NCBI RefSeq assembly: GCF_000526935.1
Contig: NZ_JAHA01000006.1
Location: 372,001-436,000, forward strand
Reading direction: 5' to 3'
Origin: Butyrivibrio sp. FCS014
GTDB taxonomy: Bacteria > Bacillota > Clostridia > Lachnospirales > Lachnospiraceae
DNA: 64,000 nucleotides
This document shows positions 1-8,410 of this stretch, piece by piece (position 1 is the first letter of the stretch; the number at the start of each line of letters is the position of its first letter). The translations under genes were made by a program, and so were the position numbers. Below the pieces are notes generated by a model that worked only from the letters and a program-made list of their open reading frames with translations, searched no databases and was not told the origin of the DNA.

Positions 1-2
1 AT

Positions 3-1958
3 GACATGGATATAAGAACAGGTGATGAGATAGAGGAGCTCTATCACACCATGGACCTTACGGTTTACAGGCTTGTTGAGTATATTCAGCTGGTACGTAC
101 AAGGCAGACCATCGAGGATCAGCTAAGGGTTGCCAAATCCGCCAGTGAAGCCAAATCCAGATTCCTTTCAAATATTTCCCACGAGATAAGAACACCTATA
201 AATGCAGTACTTGGCTTTGATGAGATGATCATCAGAGAGAGCAAGGATGAAAGCATCCTCTCTTACGCCAGAGATATTCAGGATTCAGGCAGGACGCTTC
301 TTGCCCTTATTAATGATGTCCTTGATTTTTCCAAAATAGAGGCAGGCAAGATCGATCTGATTCCTGTGGAGTATGAGCTGGGCTCACTTCTTAACGACCT
401 TGTAAATATGTCCCAGATGCGTGCCAGGGAAAAGGATCTTGAGTTTAATATCAATGTTAATGAAAAGATCCCTCACGTTCTGTTTGGAGACGAGATCAGG
501 ATCAAGCAGTGTATCCTGAACATAGTCACCAACGGCGTCAAGTACACGGAAAAGGGAAGCGTAACCTTAAACATTGATTATGAGATCGCCGAGTCGGAAA
601 ATCCTCAGACAGAAGAGGATAATATTCTTCTTAAGGTAAGCGTTGAGGATACAGGAATCGGAATCAGGGAAGAGGACATGGAGAAATTGTCCGCCGCCTT
701 TGAGAGGGTGGACGAAACCAGAAACAGGACCATCGAGGGCACGGGCCTGGGCATAAGTATCGTCACAAGCCTTCTGGAGCTTATGGACTCAAAACTTGAG
801 ATCAAAAGCGAATACGGAAAGGGCTCGATATTTTCATTTAAGATACTTCAAAACGTAGTGGACTGGGAGCCTATAGGAGACTTTGAAAAGAAGGTCAGGG
901 AAGTAAGGAGCGAAAGTGATGCCTATACAGAATCATTCCATGCTCCTGAAGCCAGAATACTGGTGGTTGACGATACCAGGACTAATCTTACCGTTATCAA
1001 GGGACTTCTTAAGTTTACAAAGATGCAGGTTGATACTGCAACCAGCGGTGTTGAAGCCATAGAGATGGCCAGATACACCAAATATAACATGATCTTCCTG
1101 GATCACAGAATGCCTGAGATGGACGGAATTCAGACCTTCCATGCAATGCAGGAGATGGCGGAGGATATCAACAGGGATACTCCCGTTATCGCTCTTACAG
1201 CCAATGCCATATCGGGTTCAAGGGAGATGTATTTCAAGGAGGGCTTCACCAATTATATGGCCAAGCCTGTAGATCCGGCAAAGCTCGAGGAGATGATCCT
1301 TATGTACCTGCCGCCGGAGCTTGTTTCAAAGCCCGGTGATGTGGACTTTGAGACGGAAGGAACCACTACAGATGAGGAAAAAGAGGCACTTCAGGAGCTC
1401 CTTGGTCTGTCGGGAGTGGATGTAAATGCAGCCATAAGCCGTTGCGGTTCTGCAACCCTTGCCAGGGAAGTAATGAGGGATTTCTGGCAGAGTATTGAGG
1501 AAAGAGCCGACAAGATAGAACACTATGAATCCATCAGGGACATAAAGGACTACACCATATTTGTCCACGGCCTTAAGAGTTCGGCAAAAGCAATAGGCGC
1601 CCTGGATCTGTCCGAAAAAGCCAAGTATCTTGAAAATTGCGGAAATGGCGGAGATATCGACGAGATAGAGGAACTTACACCTGAGCTTCTTGAACTCTAC
1701 AGAAGCTATCTTACAAAGCTTGAGCCGATCCTTGAAAAAGAGGATGACGGGGATAAGCCTATGATCAGTGAAGAGGAGCTGGAAAATGCTTTTGCTTCCA
1801 TAAAAGAATTTGTCTCGGCATCATATTTTGACAGCGCAGACGATATCATGGGAATGCTGGAGGGATATTCAATTCCGGAAGGTTCGAAGGAAAAGTACCG
1901 CGAAGTAAAAAGGCTGCTTTCCGCTGTTGACAGAGACGGGCTTTTAAATGTACTTTAG
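3..1958 (+). CDS. Hybrid sensor histidine kinase with receiver and HPt domains (5' end outside window)
   Basis: Membrane-type phosphorelay kinase; only the cytoplasmic part is seen. The first codons (GDEIEELYHTM) look like the end of a HAMP linker, so the true start and sensor domain lie upstream. In order: H-box SNISHEIRTP with phosphorylatable His near residue 59, N-box near IVTNGVKYTE, G1 DTGIGI, G2 GTGLGIS, then a receiver with VVDDTRTN and phospho-acceptor Asp in FLDHRMPEMDG near residue 365, then a C-terminal HPt-like helix with FVHGLKSSAKA (His near 521). Known hybrid kinases pass phosphate His-Asp-His-Asp, so an output receiver is needed; the gene 23 bp downstream supplies one. Signal unknown because the input domain is missing. 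Confidence 0.9.
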   Translation, partial: DMDIRTGDEIEELYHTMDLTVYRLVEYIQLVRTRQTIEDQLRVAKSASEAKSRFLSNISHEIRTPINAVLGFDEMIIRESKDESILSYARDIQDSGRTLLALINDVLDFSKIEAGKIDLIPVEYELGSLLNDLVNMSQMRAREKDLEFNINVNEKIPHVLFGDEIRIKQCILNIVTNGVKYTEKGSVTLNIDYEIAESENPQTEEDNILLKVSVEDTGIGIREEDMEKLSAAFERVDETRNRTIEGTGLGISIVTSLLELMDSKLEIKSEYGKGSIFSFKILQNVVDWEPIGDFEKKVREVRSESDAYTESFHAPEARILVVDDTRTNLTVIKGLLKFTKMQVDTATSGVEAIEMARYTKYNMIFLDHRMPEMDGIQTFHAMQEMAEDINRDTPVIALTANAISGSREMYFKEGFTNYMAKPVDPAKLEEMILMYLPPELVSKPGDVDFETEGTTTDEEKEALQELLGLSGVDVNAAISRCGSATLAREVMRDFWQSIEERADKIEHYESIRDIKDYTIFVHGLKSSAKAIGALDLSEKAKYLENCGNGGDIDEIEELTPELLELYRSYLTKLEPILEKEDDGDKPMISEEELENAFASIKEFVSASYFDSADDIMGMLEGYSIPEGSKEKYREVKRLLSAVDRDGLLNVL

Positions 1959-1981
1959 TATAGAAAAAAGAGAGGACTCAC

Positions 1982-2755
1982 ATGGACAAGAGAGTTTTAC
2001 TTATCGGACTACAGAAGAGTTTCATGGTTAATGCCATTGTGGTAGGGCTGCAGAAGGCTGAGTATGAGGTTGTGCCGGCAGCTCCCTTCCAGAGTGCCAT
2101 TGAGGCTATAGAGAACAGGCCGCAGATATATCTTCTTTATCTTGGCGACCTGACAATGGAGCATGCCCCTCTTTTTGAGTATCTTAATTCAGCAATAGAT
2201 GCCGATAGGTTCATGCTTTATCTTATAGGCAACAATGATGAACTTATGGGCGTTCAGTCCGTGATTTCCAAGAGTAAAGTAACCCAGACATTTTTAAGAC
2301 CGCTGGATATCAAGCTTTTAGTGGACCATCTGAATATGGTGGTGGATTACAGCGCAGTTGATGAAAATCTTCGCAAGAAGATACTTATTATCGATGATGA
2401 CGGAGCTATGCTCAGGATGATGAAGACCTGGCTCTCCGTAAAATATCATGTATATATGGCAAGTTCAGGCAAGATTGCCCTTTCTTTCCTGGCACAGACA
2501 CCGGTGGATCTTGTACTCCTTGATTACGAGATGCCTGTTATGTCCGGGCCCGATGTTCTGAAGGAAATAAGGAATACCCAGTCGCTAAAGGATACACCCG
2601 TTATCTTCCTTACCGCCAAGGATGACAAGGAGAGTGTTATGAGGGTTGTCAGTCTTAAGCCCATTAAATACCTTCTTAAGTCAATGCCCAAGGACACGCT
2701 TATAGGCGCCATTGACGACTATTTCAACGCCGTGGACGCCAGAAATTATAAATAA
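1982..2755 (+). CDS. Response regulator, degenerate N-terminal receiver-like half plus C-terminal receiver
   Basis: 257 residues, 23 bp after the hybrid kinase and probably co-transcribed. The C-terminal half is an intact receiver: IIDDDGAML acidic pocket, phospho-acceptor Asp in LVLLDYEMPVMSG, conserved Thr in VIFLTAKDD, though the usual conserved Lys region reads PIKYLLKSMP. The first about 120 residues (RVLLIGLQKSF...) have a similar alpha/beta pattern but lack the acidic pocket and look like a degenerate receiver. There is no DNA-binding or enzymatic output, so it may act as a phosphate shuttle or by protein contact. Ribosome site GAGAGGAC lies just before the ATG. Confidence 0.85.
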   Translation: MDKRVLLIGLQKSFMVNAIVVGLQKAEYEVVPAAPFQSAIEAIENRPQIYLLYLGDLTMEHAPLFEYLNSAIDADRFMLYLIGNNDELMGVQSVISKSKVTQTFLRPLDIKLLVDHLNMVVDYSAVDENLRKKILIIDDDGAMLRMMKTWLSVKYHVYMASSGKIALSFLAQTPVDLVLLDYEMPVMSGPDVLKEIRNTQSLKDTPVIFLTAKDDKESVMRVVSLKPIKYLLKSMPKDTLIGAIDDYFNAVDARNYK

Positions 2756-2770
2756 GAGGAGAAACAGAAC

Positions 2771-3691
2771 ATGATTTCCAAGCTGATCGACAAGATTAAA
2801 AAGACAGAAGCTCCAATTGTGGTGGGACTTGATCCCAAACTTGATTTTATCCCCCCGCGCATTCTTTCGAAGTGCTACGAGGAACTGGGACAGACTCCGG
2901 AGGGGGCAGCAGAGGCTTTCTGGCAGTTCAATAAGGAAATCATAGACAATATCAAAGACATAGTTCCTGCAGTCAAACCCCAGATCGCAATGTACGAGGA
3001 GCTTGGGATCCCCGGTCTTATCACCTTCAAGAAGACCGTGGACTATTGCAGGGAAAACGGACTTATAGTTATCGGAGACATAAAAAGGGGAGACATCGGT
3101 TCAACCTCTGCATCCTATGCGGTTGGGCACCTTGGGGGAGTTAAGATAGGGGACACAAGATACCGCGGATTTGACGAGGACTTTGCCACTGTTAATCCCT
3201 ACCTTGGGAGCGATGGTGTAAAGCCCTTTATCAATGTCTGCAACGAGGAGGACAAGGGTATCTTCGTTCTTGTAAAAACCTCCAATCCTTCCAGCGGAGA
3301 GTTTCAGGACCGCCTCATTGACGGACGTCCCCTCTACGAGATCGTAGGCGAGAAGGTTGAGGAATGGGGAAAAGAGTCAATGGATGGAGCCTACAGTAAT
3401 GTGGGAGCGGTAGTGGGAGCTACATATCCCGAGATGGGAAAGGTACTTAGAAAGATCATGCCCCATGCATATATCCTGGTTCCCGGCTACGGAGCGCAGG
3501 GAGGAACCGGCAAGGATCTGGTTCACTTCTTTGATAAGGATGGTCTTGGAGCCATCGTCAATTCTTCCAGAGGAATAATCGCTGCATGGAAGAGCGATAA
3601 GTACACACAGTTTGCGGATGGAAACGTGGGAGAAGCCGCCAGGGCAGCAGCCCTTGATATGAAGGCTGACATAGCTTCCGCCCTTGGATAA
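2771..3691 (+). CDS. pyrF: Orotidine 5'-phosphate decarboxylase, type 2
   Basis: Last step of UMP synthesis (OMP to UMP and CO2), cytoplasmic. At 306 residues it fits the longer type 2 group. Visible signatures: VVGLDPKLDFIPP at the N terminus, the catalytic Asp/Lys stretch VIGDIKRGDIGST, the phosphate-loop region LVPGYGAQGGTGKD and VNSSRGIIAAW. A GAGGAGAAA ribosome site precedes the ATG. It sits 15 bp after the response regulator and 93 bp before pyrE; the intervening DNA holds an inverted repeat and a TATAAT box, so pyrE may have its own promoter. Confidence 0.96.
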   Translation: MISKLIDKIKKTEAPIVVGLDPKLDFIPPRILSKCYEELGQTPEGAAEAFWQFNKEIIDNIKDIVPAVKPQIAMYEELGIPGLITFKKTVDYCRENGLIVIGDIKRGDIGSTSASYAVGHLGGVKIGDTRYRGFDEDFATVNPYLGSDGVKPFINVCNEEDKGIFVLVKTSNPSSGEFQDRLIDGRPLYEIVGEKVEEWGKESMDGAYSNVGAVVGATYPEMGKVLRKIMPHAYILVPGYGAQGGTGKDLVHFFDKDGLGAIVNSSRGIIAAWKSDKYTQFADGNVGEAARAAALDMKADIASALG

Positions 3692-3705
3692 AACTTTTAT
3701 ATTTT

Positions 3706-3736
3706 TATAGTGCAGTATTTAATTAATTGCACTATA
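3706..3736. promoter_or_regulatory. Inverted repeat with -10 box upstream of pyrE
   Basis: Perfect 9-bp arms TATAGTGCA (3706-3714) and TGCACTATA (3728-3736) surround an AT-rich 13-bp centre in the pyrF-pyrE gap. The right arm overlaps TATAAT (3733-3738), a good -10 hexamer, while no good -35 is seen. It could be an operator or a hairpin. The regulator is not identified. Confidence 0.4.
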
Positions 3737-3784
3737 ATCTATTAGTAGATTTTTCAAGACAATCTTTAAAGGAGTTCCTGAATT

Positions 3785-4462
3785 ATGGAAAGATATAAGG
3801 AAGAATTCATTGAGTTTATGGTTGACAGCAATGTCCTCAAGTTTGGGGAGTTCACTTTGAAGAGTGGACGTAAGTCACCTTTCTTTATGAATGCCGGTGC
3901 TTATGTGACCGGAGCACAGCTCAAGAAGCTTGGCAATTATTACGCAAGAGCCATTCATGATACTTTCGGCCTTGAGTTTGATGTGCTTTTCGGACCTGCA
4001 TACAAGGGTATTCCTCTTGCGGTTGCTACAAGCATGGCCATCAGCGAGCTTTATGGAAGAGAGATCAGATACTGTTCCAACAGAAAAGAGATCAAGGATC
4101 ACGGGGATAAGGGTATTCTTCTTGGAACCAAGCTTCGTGACGGTGACAGGGTTCTTATCATCGAAGACGTTACCACCTCCGGCAAATCCATTGAGGAGAC
4201 GGTGCCAATCATCCAGGAGCAGGCTGACTGTGATATCGAAGGCCTTATGGTTTCTCTTAACAGACAGGAAAAGGGCCAGGACAGCGACATGAGCGCTCTT
4301 GATGAGATCAAGGAAAGATACGGATTCTCCGCTCACGCCATCGTAACCATGGAGGATGTGGTCGGTTATCTTTACAACAGGCCCATTGACGGTGAAGTAC
4401 TTCTTACAAAGGATATCAAGAAGGCCATCGATGAGTACTATGCAGAATATGGGGCCAGGTAA
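3785..4462 (+). CDS. pyrE: Orotate phosphoribosyltransferase
   Basis: Converts orotate and PRPP to OMP, the step before PyrF. 225 residues, typical length. N-terminal FGEFTLKSGRKSPFFMNAG contains the orotate and PRPP binding start; FGPAYKGIPLA is the substrate loop; VLIIEDVTTSGKSI is the canonical PRPP-binding motif with the two acidic residues. AAAGGAG lies upstream of the ATG. It is followed after 9 bp by a small membrane protein gene, so the two are likely co-transcribed. Confidence 0.97.
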   Translation: MERYKEEFIEFMVDSNVLKFGEFTLKSGRKSPFFMNAGAYVTGAQLKKLGNYYARAIHDTFGLEFDVLFGPAYKGIPLAVATSMAISELYGREIRYCSNRKEIKDHGDKGILLGTKLRDGDRVLIIEDVTTSGKSIEETVPIIQEQADCDIEGLMVSLNRQEKGQDSDMSALDEIKERYGFSAHAIVTMEDVVGYLYNRPIDGEVLLTKDIKKAIDEYYAEYGAR

Positions 4463-4471
4463 TACCGACTG

Positions 4472-4825
4472 ATGAACAGGAAACTTAGACTAAAGATCAA
4501 AAAACTTGAACCGGTTAGAGACCGGTACATGTTCACAGATAACAGGCATCCCGAGAAGGGGATAATGTCTGCAATTTTAGGATGCATTTCAGTGGGAACA
4601 CTAATAGTGGCTGTCCTCTTTACCTACAGGGACGGAGGACAGGCACAGCTCAGATATGCCGCAGCGGCTTTTGTTGCGGCGATTTTTTCTGTAGCGGGGC
4701 TTGTTCTCGGAATTATGTCAAGATTTGAACGGGATATTTTCAAACTTTTCCCGAACCTCGGCATAGCACTGAATTTGGCATCCATTATTTTTGTGGTGGC
4801 ACTTTTAGTGCTGGGACTTACCTAA
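4472..4825 (+). CDS. Small three-helix membrane protein (DUF6142-like), unknown function
   Basis: 117 residues. Basic N terminus (MNRKLRLKIKK) followed by three hydrophobic segments at roughly residues 30-50, 60-80 and 92-116. This resembles small Lachnospiraceae membrane proteins of the DUF6142 type; that assignment is from memory and not certain. Position 9 bp after pyrE suggests co-transcription. No catalytic motif is seen and the function is unknown. Confidence 0.7.
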   Translation: MNRKLRLKIKKLEPVRDRYMFTDNRHPEKGIMSAILGCISVGTLIVAVLFTYRDGGQAQLRYAAAAFVAAIFSVAGLVLGIMSRFERDIFKLFPNLGIALNLASIIFVVALLVLGLT

Positions 4826-4855
4826 ATTGTTAATAAAAATGTCATAAATTTTAGT

Positions 4856-4873
4856 AGCACAATATTTTGTGCT
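4856..4873. promoter_or_regulatory. Perfect inverted repeat upstream of purE
   Basis: AGCACAA (4856-4862), four-base centre, TTGTGCT (4867-4873), followed by TATGAT, a plausible -10 box, before purE. Placement at the head of the pur genes suggests an operator. No purine-riboswitch core is recognisable in this 98-bp gap. Confidence 0.4.
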
Positions 4874-4923
4874 GTGTTATGATACAACTGACTAAATATA
4901 GAAAACATTTGTTGGAGGATGCC

Positions 4924-5424
4924 ATGGCTTTAGTTGGAATTGTAATGGGGAGCGATTCGGATATGCCTGTTATGTCCAAGGCAGCAGATATACTGACTGA
5001 ACTTGGAATATCTTTTGAGATGCGCATTATATCGGCCCACAGAGAACCTGATGAGTTTTTTGAGTATGCTAAGACTGCCGAAGAGAGAGGCTATAAGGTT
5101 ATCATAGCCGGAGCAGGAATGGCGGCCCATTTACCTGGTATGTGCGCAGCTATTTTCCCTATGCCCGTTATAGGCATTCCCATGCACACCACATCACTTG
5201 GCGGAAGAGACTCATTATACAGCATAGTTCAGATGCCCTCGGGGATCCCGGTGGCAACTGTTGCTATAAACGGCGGAGCCAATGCAGGGCTGCTTGCAGC
5301 CAGGATTCTTGCCACATCCGATCCTGAGCTCTTACAGAAGCTCAAGGATTATTCAGCATCCCTCAAGGACAGCGTAGTGGCCAAGGACGCAAGGCTTCAG
5401 GAAACAGGATACAAAAACTATTAA
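4924..5424 (+). CDS. purE: N5-carboxyaminoimidazole ribonucleotide mutase
   Basis: Moves the carboxyl group of N5-CAIR to give CAIR in de novo purine synthesis. Signatures: VGIVMGSDSDMPVM at the start, ISAHREPD with the catalytic His, AGMAAHLPGM and PMHTTSLGGRDSLYS. The ATG at 4924 is chosen because GGAGG lies 8 bases upstream and the protein then begins MALVGIVMGS as in the family; an in-frame upstream start would add an unrelated tail. It heads a pur cluster with 18 bp to purM. No purK is in the window. Confidence 0.96.
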   Translation: MALVGIVMGSDSDMPVMSKAADILTELGISFEMRIISAHREPDEFFEYAKTAEERGYKVIIAGAGMAAHLPGMCAAIFPMPVIGIPMHTTSLGGRDSLYSIVQMPSGIPVATVAINGGANAGLLAARILATSDPELLQKLKDYSASLKDSVVAKDARLQETGYKNY

Positions 5425-5442
5425 CTCATAAGAGGAGAGTGT

Positions 5443-6474
5443 ATGGCACTGGATTACAAGAAAGCCGGAGTTGATATCGAAGCCGGCTACAAGTCTGTGG
5501 AACTGATGAAAGCTTATGTTAAGGAGACCATGAGACCCGAGGTACTGGGCGGTCTTGGCGGTTTCTCCGGAGCATTTTCCCTAAGCAAGATCAAGGAGAT
5601 GGAGGATCCGGTTCTTTTGTCCGGAACCGACGGTGTCGGAACCAAGATCAAGCTTGCCTTCCTTTTGGACAAGCATGATACCATAGGAATCGACGCAGTT
5701 GCAATGTGCGTAAATGACGTAGCCTGTGCGGGAGGAGACATGCTCTTTTTCCTGGACTACATAGCTTGCGGCAGGAACATCCCCGAGAAGATTGCCGAGA
5801 TTGTAAAGGGCGTGGCAGAGGGCTGCAAACAGTCCGGCGCAGCTCTTATAGGCGGCGAGACAGCTGAGCATCCCGGTCTTATGCCTGAGGATGAATATGA
5901 TGTAGCCGGATTTGCGGTTGGTGTCGTTGACAGGAAGGACATGATCGACGGCAGCAGCATCAAGGCAGGAGACGTGCTTATCGGCGTTGCTTCATCCGGT
6001 GTTCACTCCAACGGATTTTCACTGGTGCGTAAGGTCTTTGACGTTACCAAAGAGAACCTTGATGTATATTATGACGAACTTGGAATGACTCTCGGTGAAT
6101 GCCTTCTGACACCCACCAGGATTTACGTTAAGATGATGAAGTCCGTAAGGGATGCGGGCATTACCGTTAAGGGATGCAGCCATATCACCGGCGGCGGATT
6201 CTACGAGAATATTCCCAGAATGCTCCCTGAGGGCGCAAGGGCAGTAGTGAAAAAAGACAGCTATGACATTCCACCTATCTTCGGACTTATGCAGAAGAAG
6301 GGCGATATAGAAGACAAGATGATGTACAACACCTTCAACATGGGTCTTGGCATGGTCCTTGCAGTTGCAAAAGAGGACGCGGACAGCGCGCTGAAGGCTA
6401 TAGAGGCATCAGGGGAGAAGGCCTTTATTGTCGGAGAGGTTGTTTCCGGCGAAAAGGGCGTTGATTTGATTTAA
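5443..6474 (+). CDS. purM: Phosphoribosylformylglycinamidine cyclo-ligase (AIR synthetase)
   Basis: ATP-dependent ring closure of FGAM to AIR. 343 residues, usual length. Signatures: [11 protein letters not shown] at the N terminus, [15 protein letters not shown] and the glycine-rich [17 protein letters not shown] nucleotide and substrate region, [10 protein letters not shown], and [14 protein letters not shown]. An AGAGGAGAG ribosome site precedes the ATG. Second gene of the purE-M-N-D cluster; the next gene starts 14 bp after its stop. Confidence 0.97.
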   Translation: MALDYKKAGVDIEAGYKSVELMKAYVKETMRPEVLGGLGGFSGAFSLSKIKEMEDPVLLSGTDGVGTKIKLAFLLDKHDTIGIDAVAMCVNDVACAGGDMLFFLDYIACGRNIPEKIAEIVKGVAEGCKQSGAALIGGETAEHPGLMPEDEYDVAGFAVGVVDRKDMIDGSSIKAGDVLIGVASSGVHSNGFSLVRKVFDVTKENLDVYYDELGMTLGECLLTPTRIYVKMMKSVRDAGITVKGCSHITGGGFYENIPRMLPEGARAVVKKDSYDIPPIFGLMQKKGDIEDKMMYNTFNMGLGMVLAVAKEDADSALKAIEASGEKAFIVGEVVSGEKGVDLI

Positions 6475-6488
6475 GATTGCGGGGAAGT

Positions 6489-7133
6489 ATGAAAATTGCA
6501 GTAATGGTTTCGGGAGGCGGAACGAACCTCCAGGCCATCATAGATGGTATCAACAGCGGACTTATAACAAATACCGAGATCTGTCTTGTTTACAGCAACA
6601 ATCCGAAGGCCTATGCCCTTGAGAGAGCCAGGCTTGCGGGGATTCCCTATGTGGCAAAGAGCCCTAAGGAATTTGAGAACAGGCAGGATTTTAATAAGGC
6701 TCTTTTGCAGATCCTTAAGGATGCAGATCCGGACCTCATTGTACTGGCTGGTTGCCTTGTGGTGATCCCTTCTGATGTGGTAAAGGAATTCGAGGGCAGG
6801 ATCATCAATATCCATCCATCACTGATCCCCTCATTTTGCGGCACCGGCTATTACGGCCTCAAAGTTCATGAGAAGGTGCTGGAAAGAGGAGTCAGGGTTT
6901 CCGGAGCAACCGTTCATTTTGTTGATGAAGGAACCGACACGGGACCTATCATATTGCAGAAGCCCGTTATGATAAGACAGGATGATACTCCGGAAGTTCT
7001 CCAGAAGAGGATAATGGAGCAGGCTGAATGGAAGATACTTCCCATGGCTATAGACCTTATTGCCAACGGCAGGGTTTCGGTCAGGGACAACAAGGTGTTT
7101 ATTGAAGGGTATGAAGAGGAGAACATTTTCTGA
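6489..7133 (+). CDS. purN: Phosphoribosylglycinamide formyltransferase
   Basis: Transfers formyl from 10-formyl-THF to GAR. Family marks: MVSGGGTNLQAIID phosphate loop, NIHPSLIPSFCGTGYYG with catalytic Asn/His, and HFVDEGTDTGPII with the catalytic Asp. ATG 6489 is chosen over an upstream in-frame TTG (6477) because GGGGAAG lies directly upstream and the protein then begins MKIAVMVSGGG as usual. The stop overlaps the purD start (TGATG), indicating translational coupling. Confidence 0.95.
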   Translation: MKIAVMVSGGGTNLQAIIDGINSGLITNTEICLVYSNNPKAYALERARLAGIPYVAKSPKEFENRQDFNKALLQILKDADPDLIVLAGCLVVIPSDVVKEFEGRIINIHPSLIPSFCGTGYYGLKVHEKVLERGVRVSGATVHFVDEGTDTGPIILQKPVMIRQDDTPEVLQKRIMEQAEWKILPMAIDLIANGRVSVRDNKVFIEGYEEENIF

Positions 7134-8410
7134 TGAAAGTTTTGATTGTTGGTGGAGGCGGTCGTGAGCATGCCATTGCAGAGGCGGTATCCAGGAGCAG
7201 CAGAGTAGACAAGATCTATTGTGCTCCGGGAAATGGTGGTATAGCCGAGCTTGCCGAGTGCGTGCCCATAACTCCCATGGAATTCGACAAGCTGGTTTCT
7301 TTTGCTAAAGAGAATGCCATTGACCTTACAATTATTGGTATGGATGATCCGCTGGTGGGCGGAATCGTTGATGCCTTTGAGGCAGAGGGGCTTCGTGTTT
7401 TCGGCCCCCGCAAGAATGCCGCTATCCTTGAGGGAAGCAAGGCTTTCTCCAAGGATCTTATGAAGAAATACGGAATTCCCACCGCAGCCTATGAGACCTT
7501 TGATGATCCCAAGGCAGCGCTTGAATATCTTGAGACTGCCAAGTTCCCCATCGTACTTAAGGCAGACGGACTGGCACTTGGTAAGGGAGTTCTTATCTGT
7601 CAGGATCTTGATGAGGCCAGGGCCGGAGTCAAGGAGATAATGGAAGATAAGAAATTCGGAAATGCCGGTAACCACATGGTCATTGAAGAATTCATGACAG
7701 GCCGCGAAGTGTCTGTGCTCTCCTTCGTGGACGGCAAGACCTACAGGCTTATGTCTTCAGCCCAGGACCACAAGAGGGCAGGAGACGGAGATACAGGACT
7801 TAACACGGGAGGAATGGGTAATTTCTCACCCAGCCCGTTCTATACAGAGGAAGTGGACAAGTTCTGCCGTGAACATATCTACGGCAAGACTGTTGAAGCC
7901 ATGGCCAAAGAGGGAAGAGAGTTCAAAGGAGTTATCTTCTTCGGACTTATGCTCACAGATGACGGCCCCAAGGTCCTTGAGTACAATGCAAGATTCGGTG
8001 ATCCCGAGGCCCAGGTAGTGCTTCCAAGACTTAAAACTGATATAATCGATGTCATTGATGCCTGCATTGATGGCACTCTTTCAGATCTTGAACTGGATTT
8101 TGAGAACAAGGCGGCAGTATGCGTTGTTCTGGCCAGCGAGGGATATCCCGTAAGCTACGAGAAGGGCAAGCTCATCACAGGACTTGAGAACTTCAAGGGC
8201 AAAGAGGGATACTATTGTTTCCATGCGGGAACCAAGAAGACACCGGAGGGCATTGTTACCAACGGCGGAAGGGTACTGGGTATCACCGCCAAAGGTGATA
8301 CTCTTAAAGAAGCCAGAGCCAAGGCATATGAGGCTACCGAATGGGTAAGCTTTTCAAATAAATATATGCGTCATGATATTGGAAAGGCGATAGACGAGGA
8401 GGTACTATGA
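7133..8410 (+). CDS. purD: Phosphoribosylamine-glycine ligase
   Basis: ATP-grasp enzyme joining glycine to phosphoribosylamine. 425 residues, normal for the family. VLIVGGGGREHAI N terminus, VLKADGLALGKGV ATP-grasp segment, MGNFSPSPFYT, and LEYNARFGDPEAQVVLPRL carrying metal-binding Glu and Asn. Its start overlaps the purN stop and its own TGA overlaps the ATG of the following SH3 gene, so all four reading frames are tightly coupled. Confidence 0.97.
   Translation: MKVLIVGGGGREHAIAEAVSRSSRVDKIYCAPGNGGIAELAECVPITPMEFDKLVSFAKENAIDLTIIGMDDPLVGGIVDAFEAEGLRVFGPRKNAAILEGSKAFSKDLMKKYGIPTAAYETFDDPKAALEYLETAKFPIVLKADGLALGKGVLICQDLDEARAGVKEIMEDKKFGNAGNHMVIEEFMTGREVSVLSFVDGKTYRLMSSAQDHKRAGDGDTGLNTGGMGNFSPSPFYTEEVDKFCREHIYGKTVEAMAKEGREFKGVIFFGLMLTDDGPKVLEYNARFGDPEAQVVLPRLKTDIIDVIDACIDGTLSDLELDFENKAAVCVVLASEGYPVSYEKGKLITGLENFKGKEGYYCFHAGTKKTPEGIVTNGGRVLGITAKGDTLKEARAKAYEATEWVSFSNKYMRHDIGKAIDEEVL

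Noticed and set aside
4826..4923. Purine riboswitch before purE
   Set aside because: The 98-bp gap is too short for promoter plus aptamer and lacks the three-way junction core.
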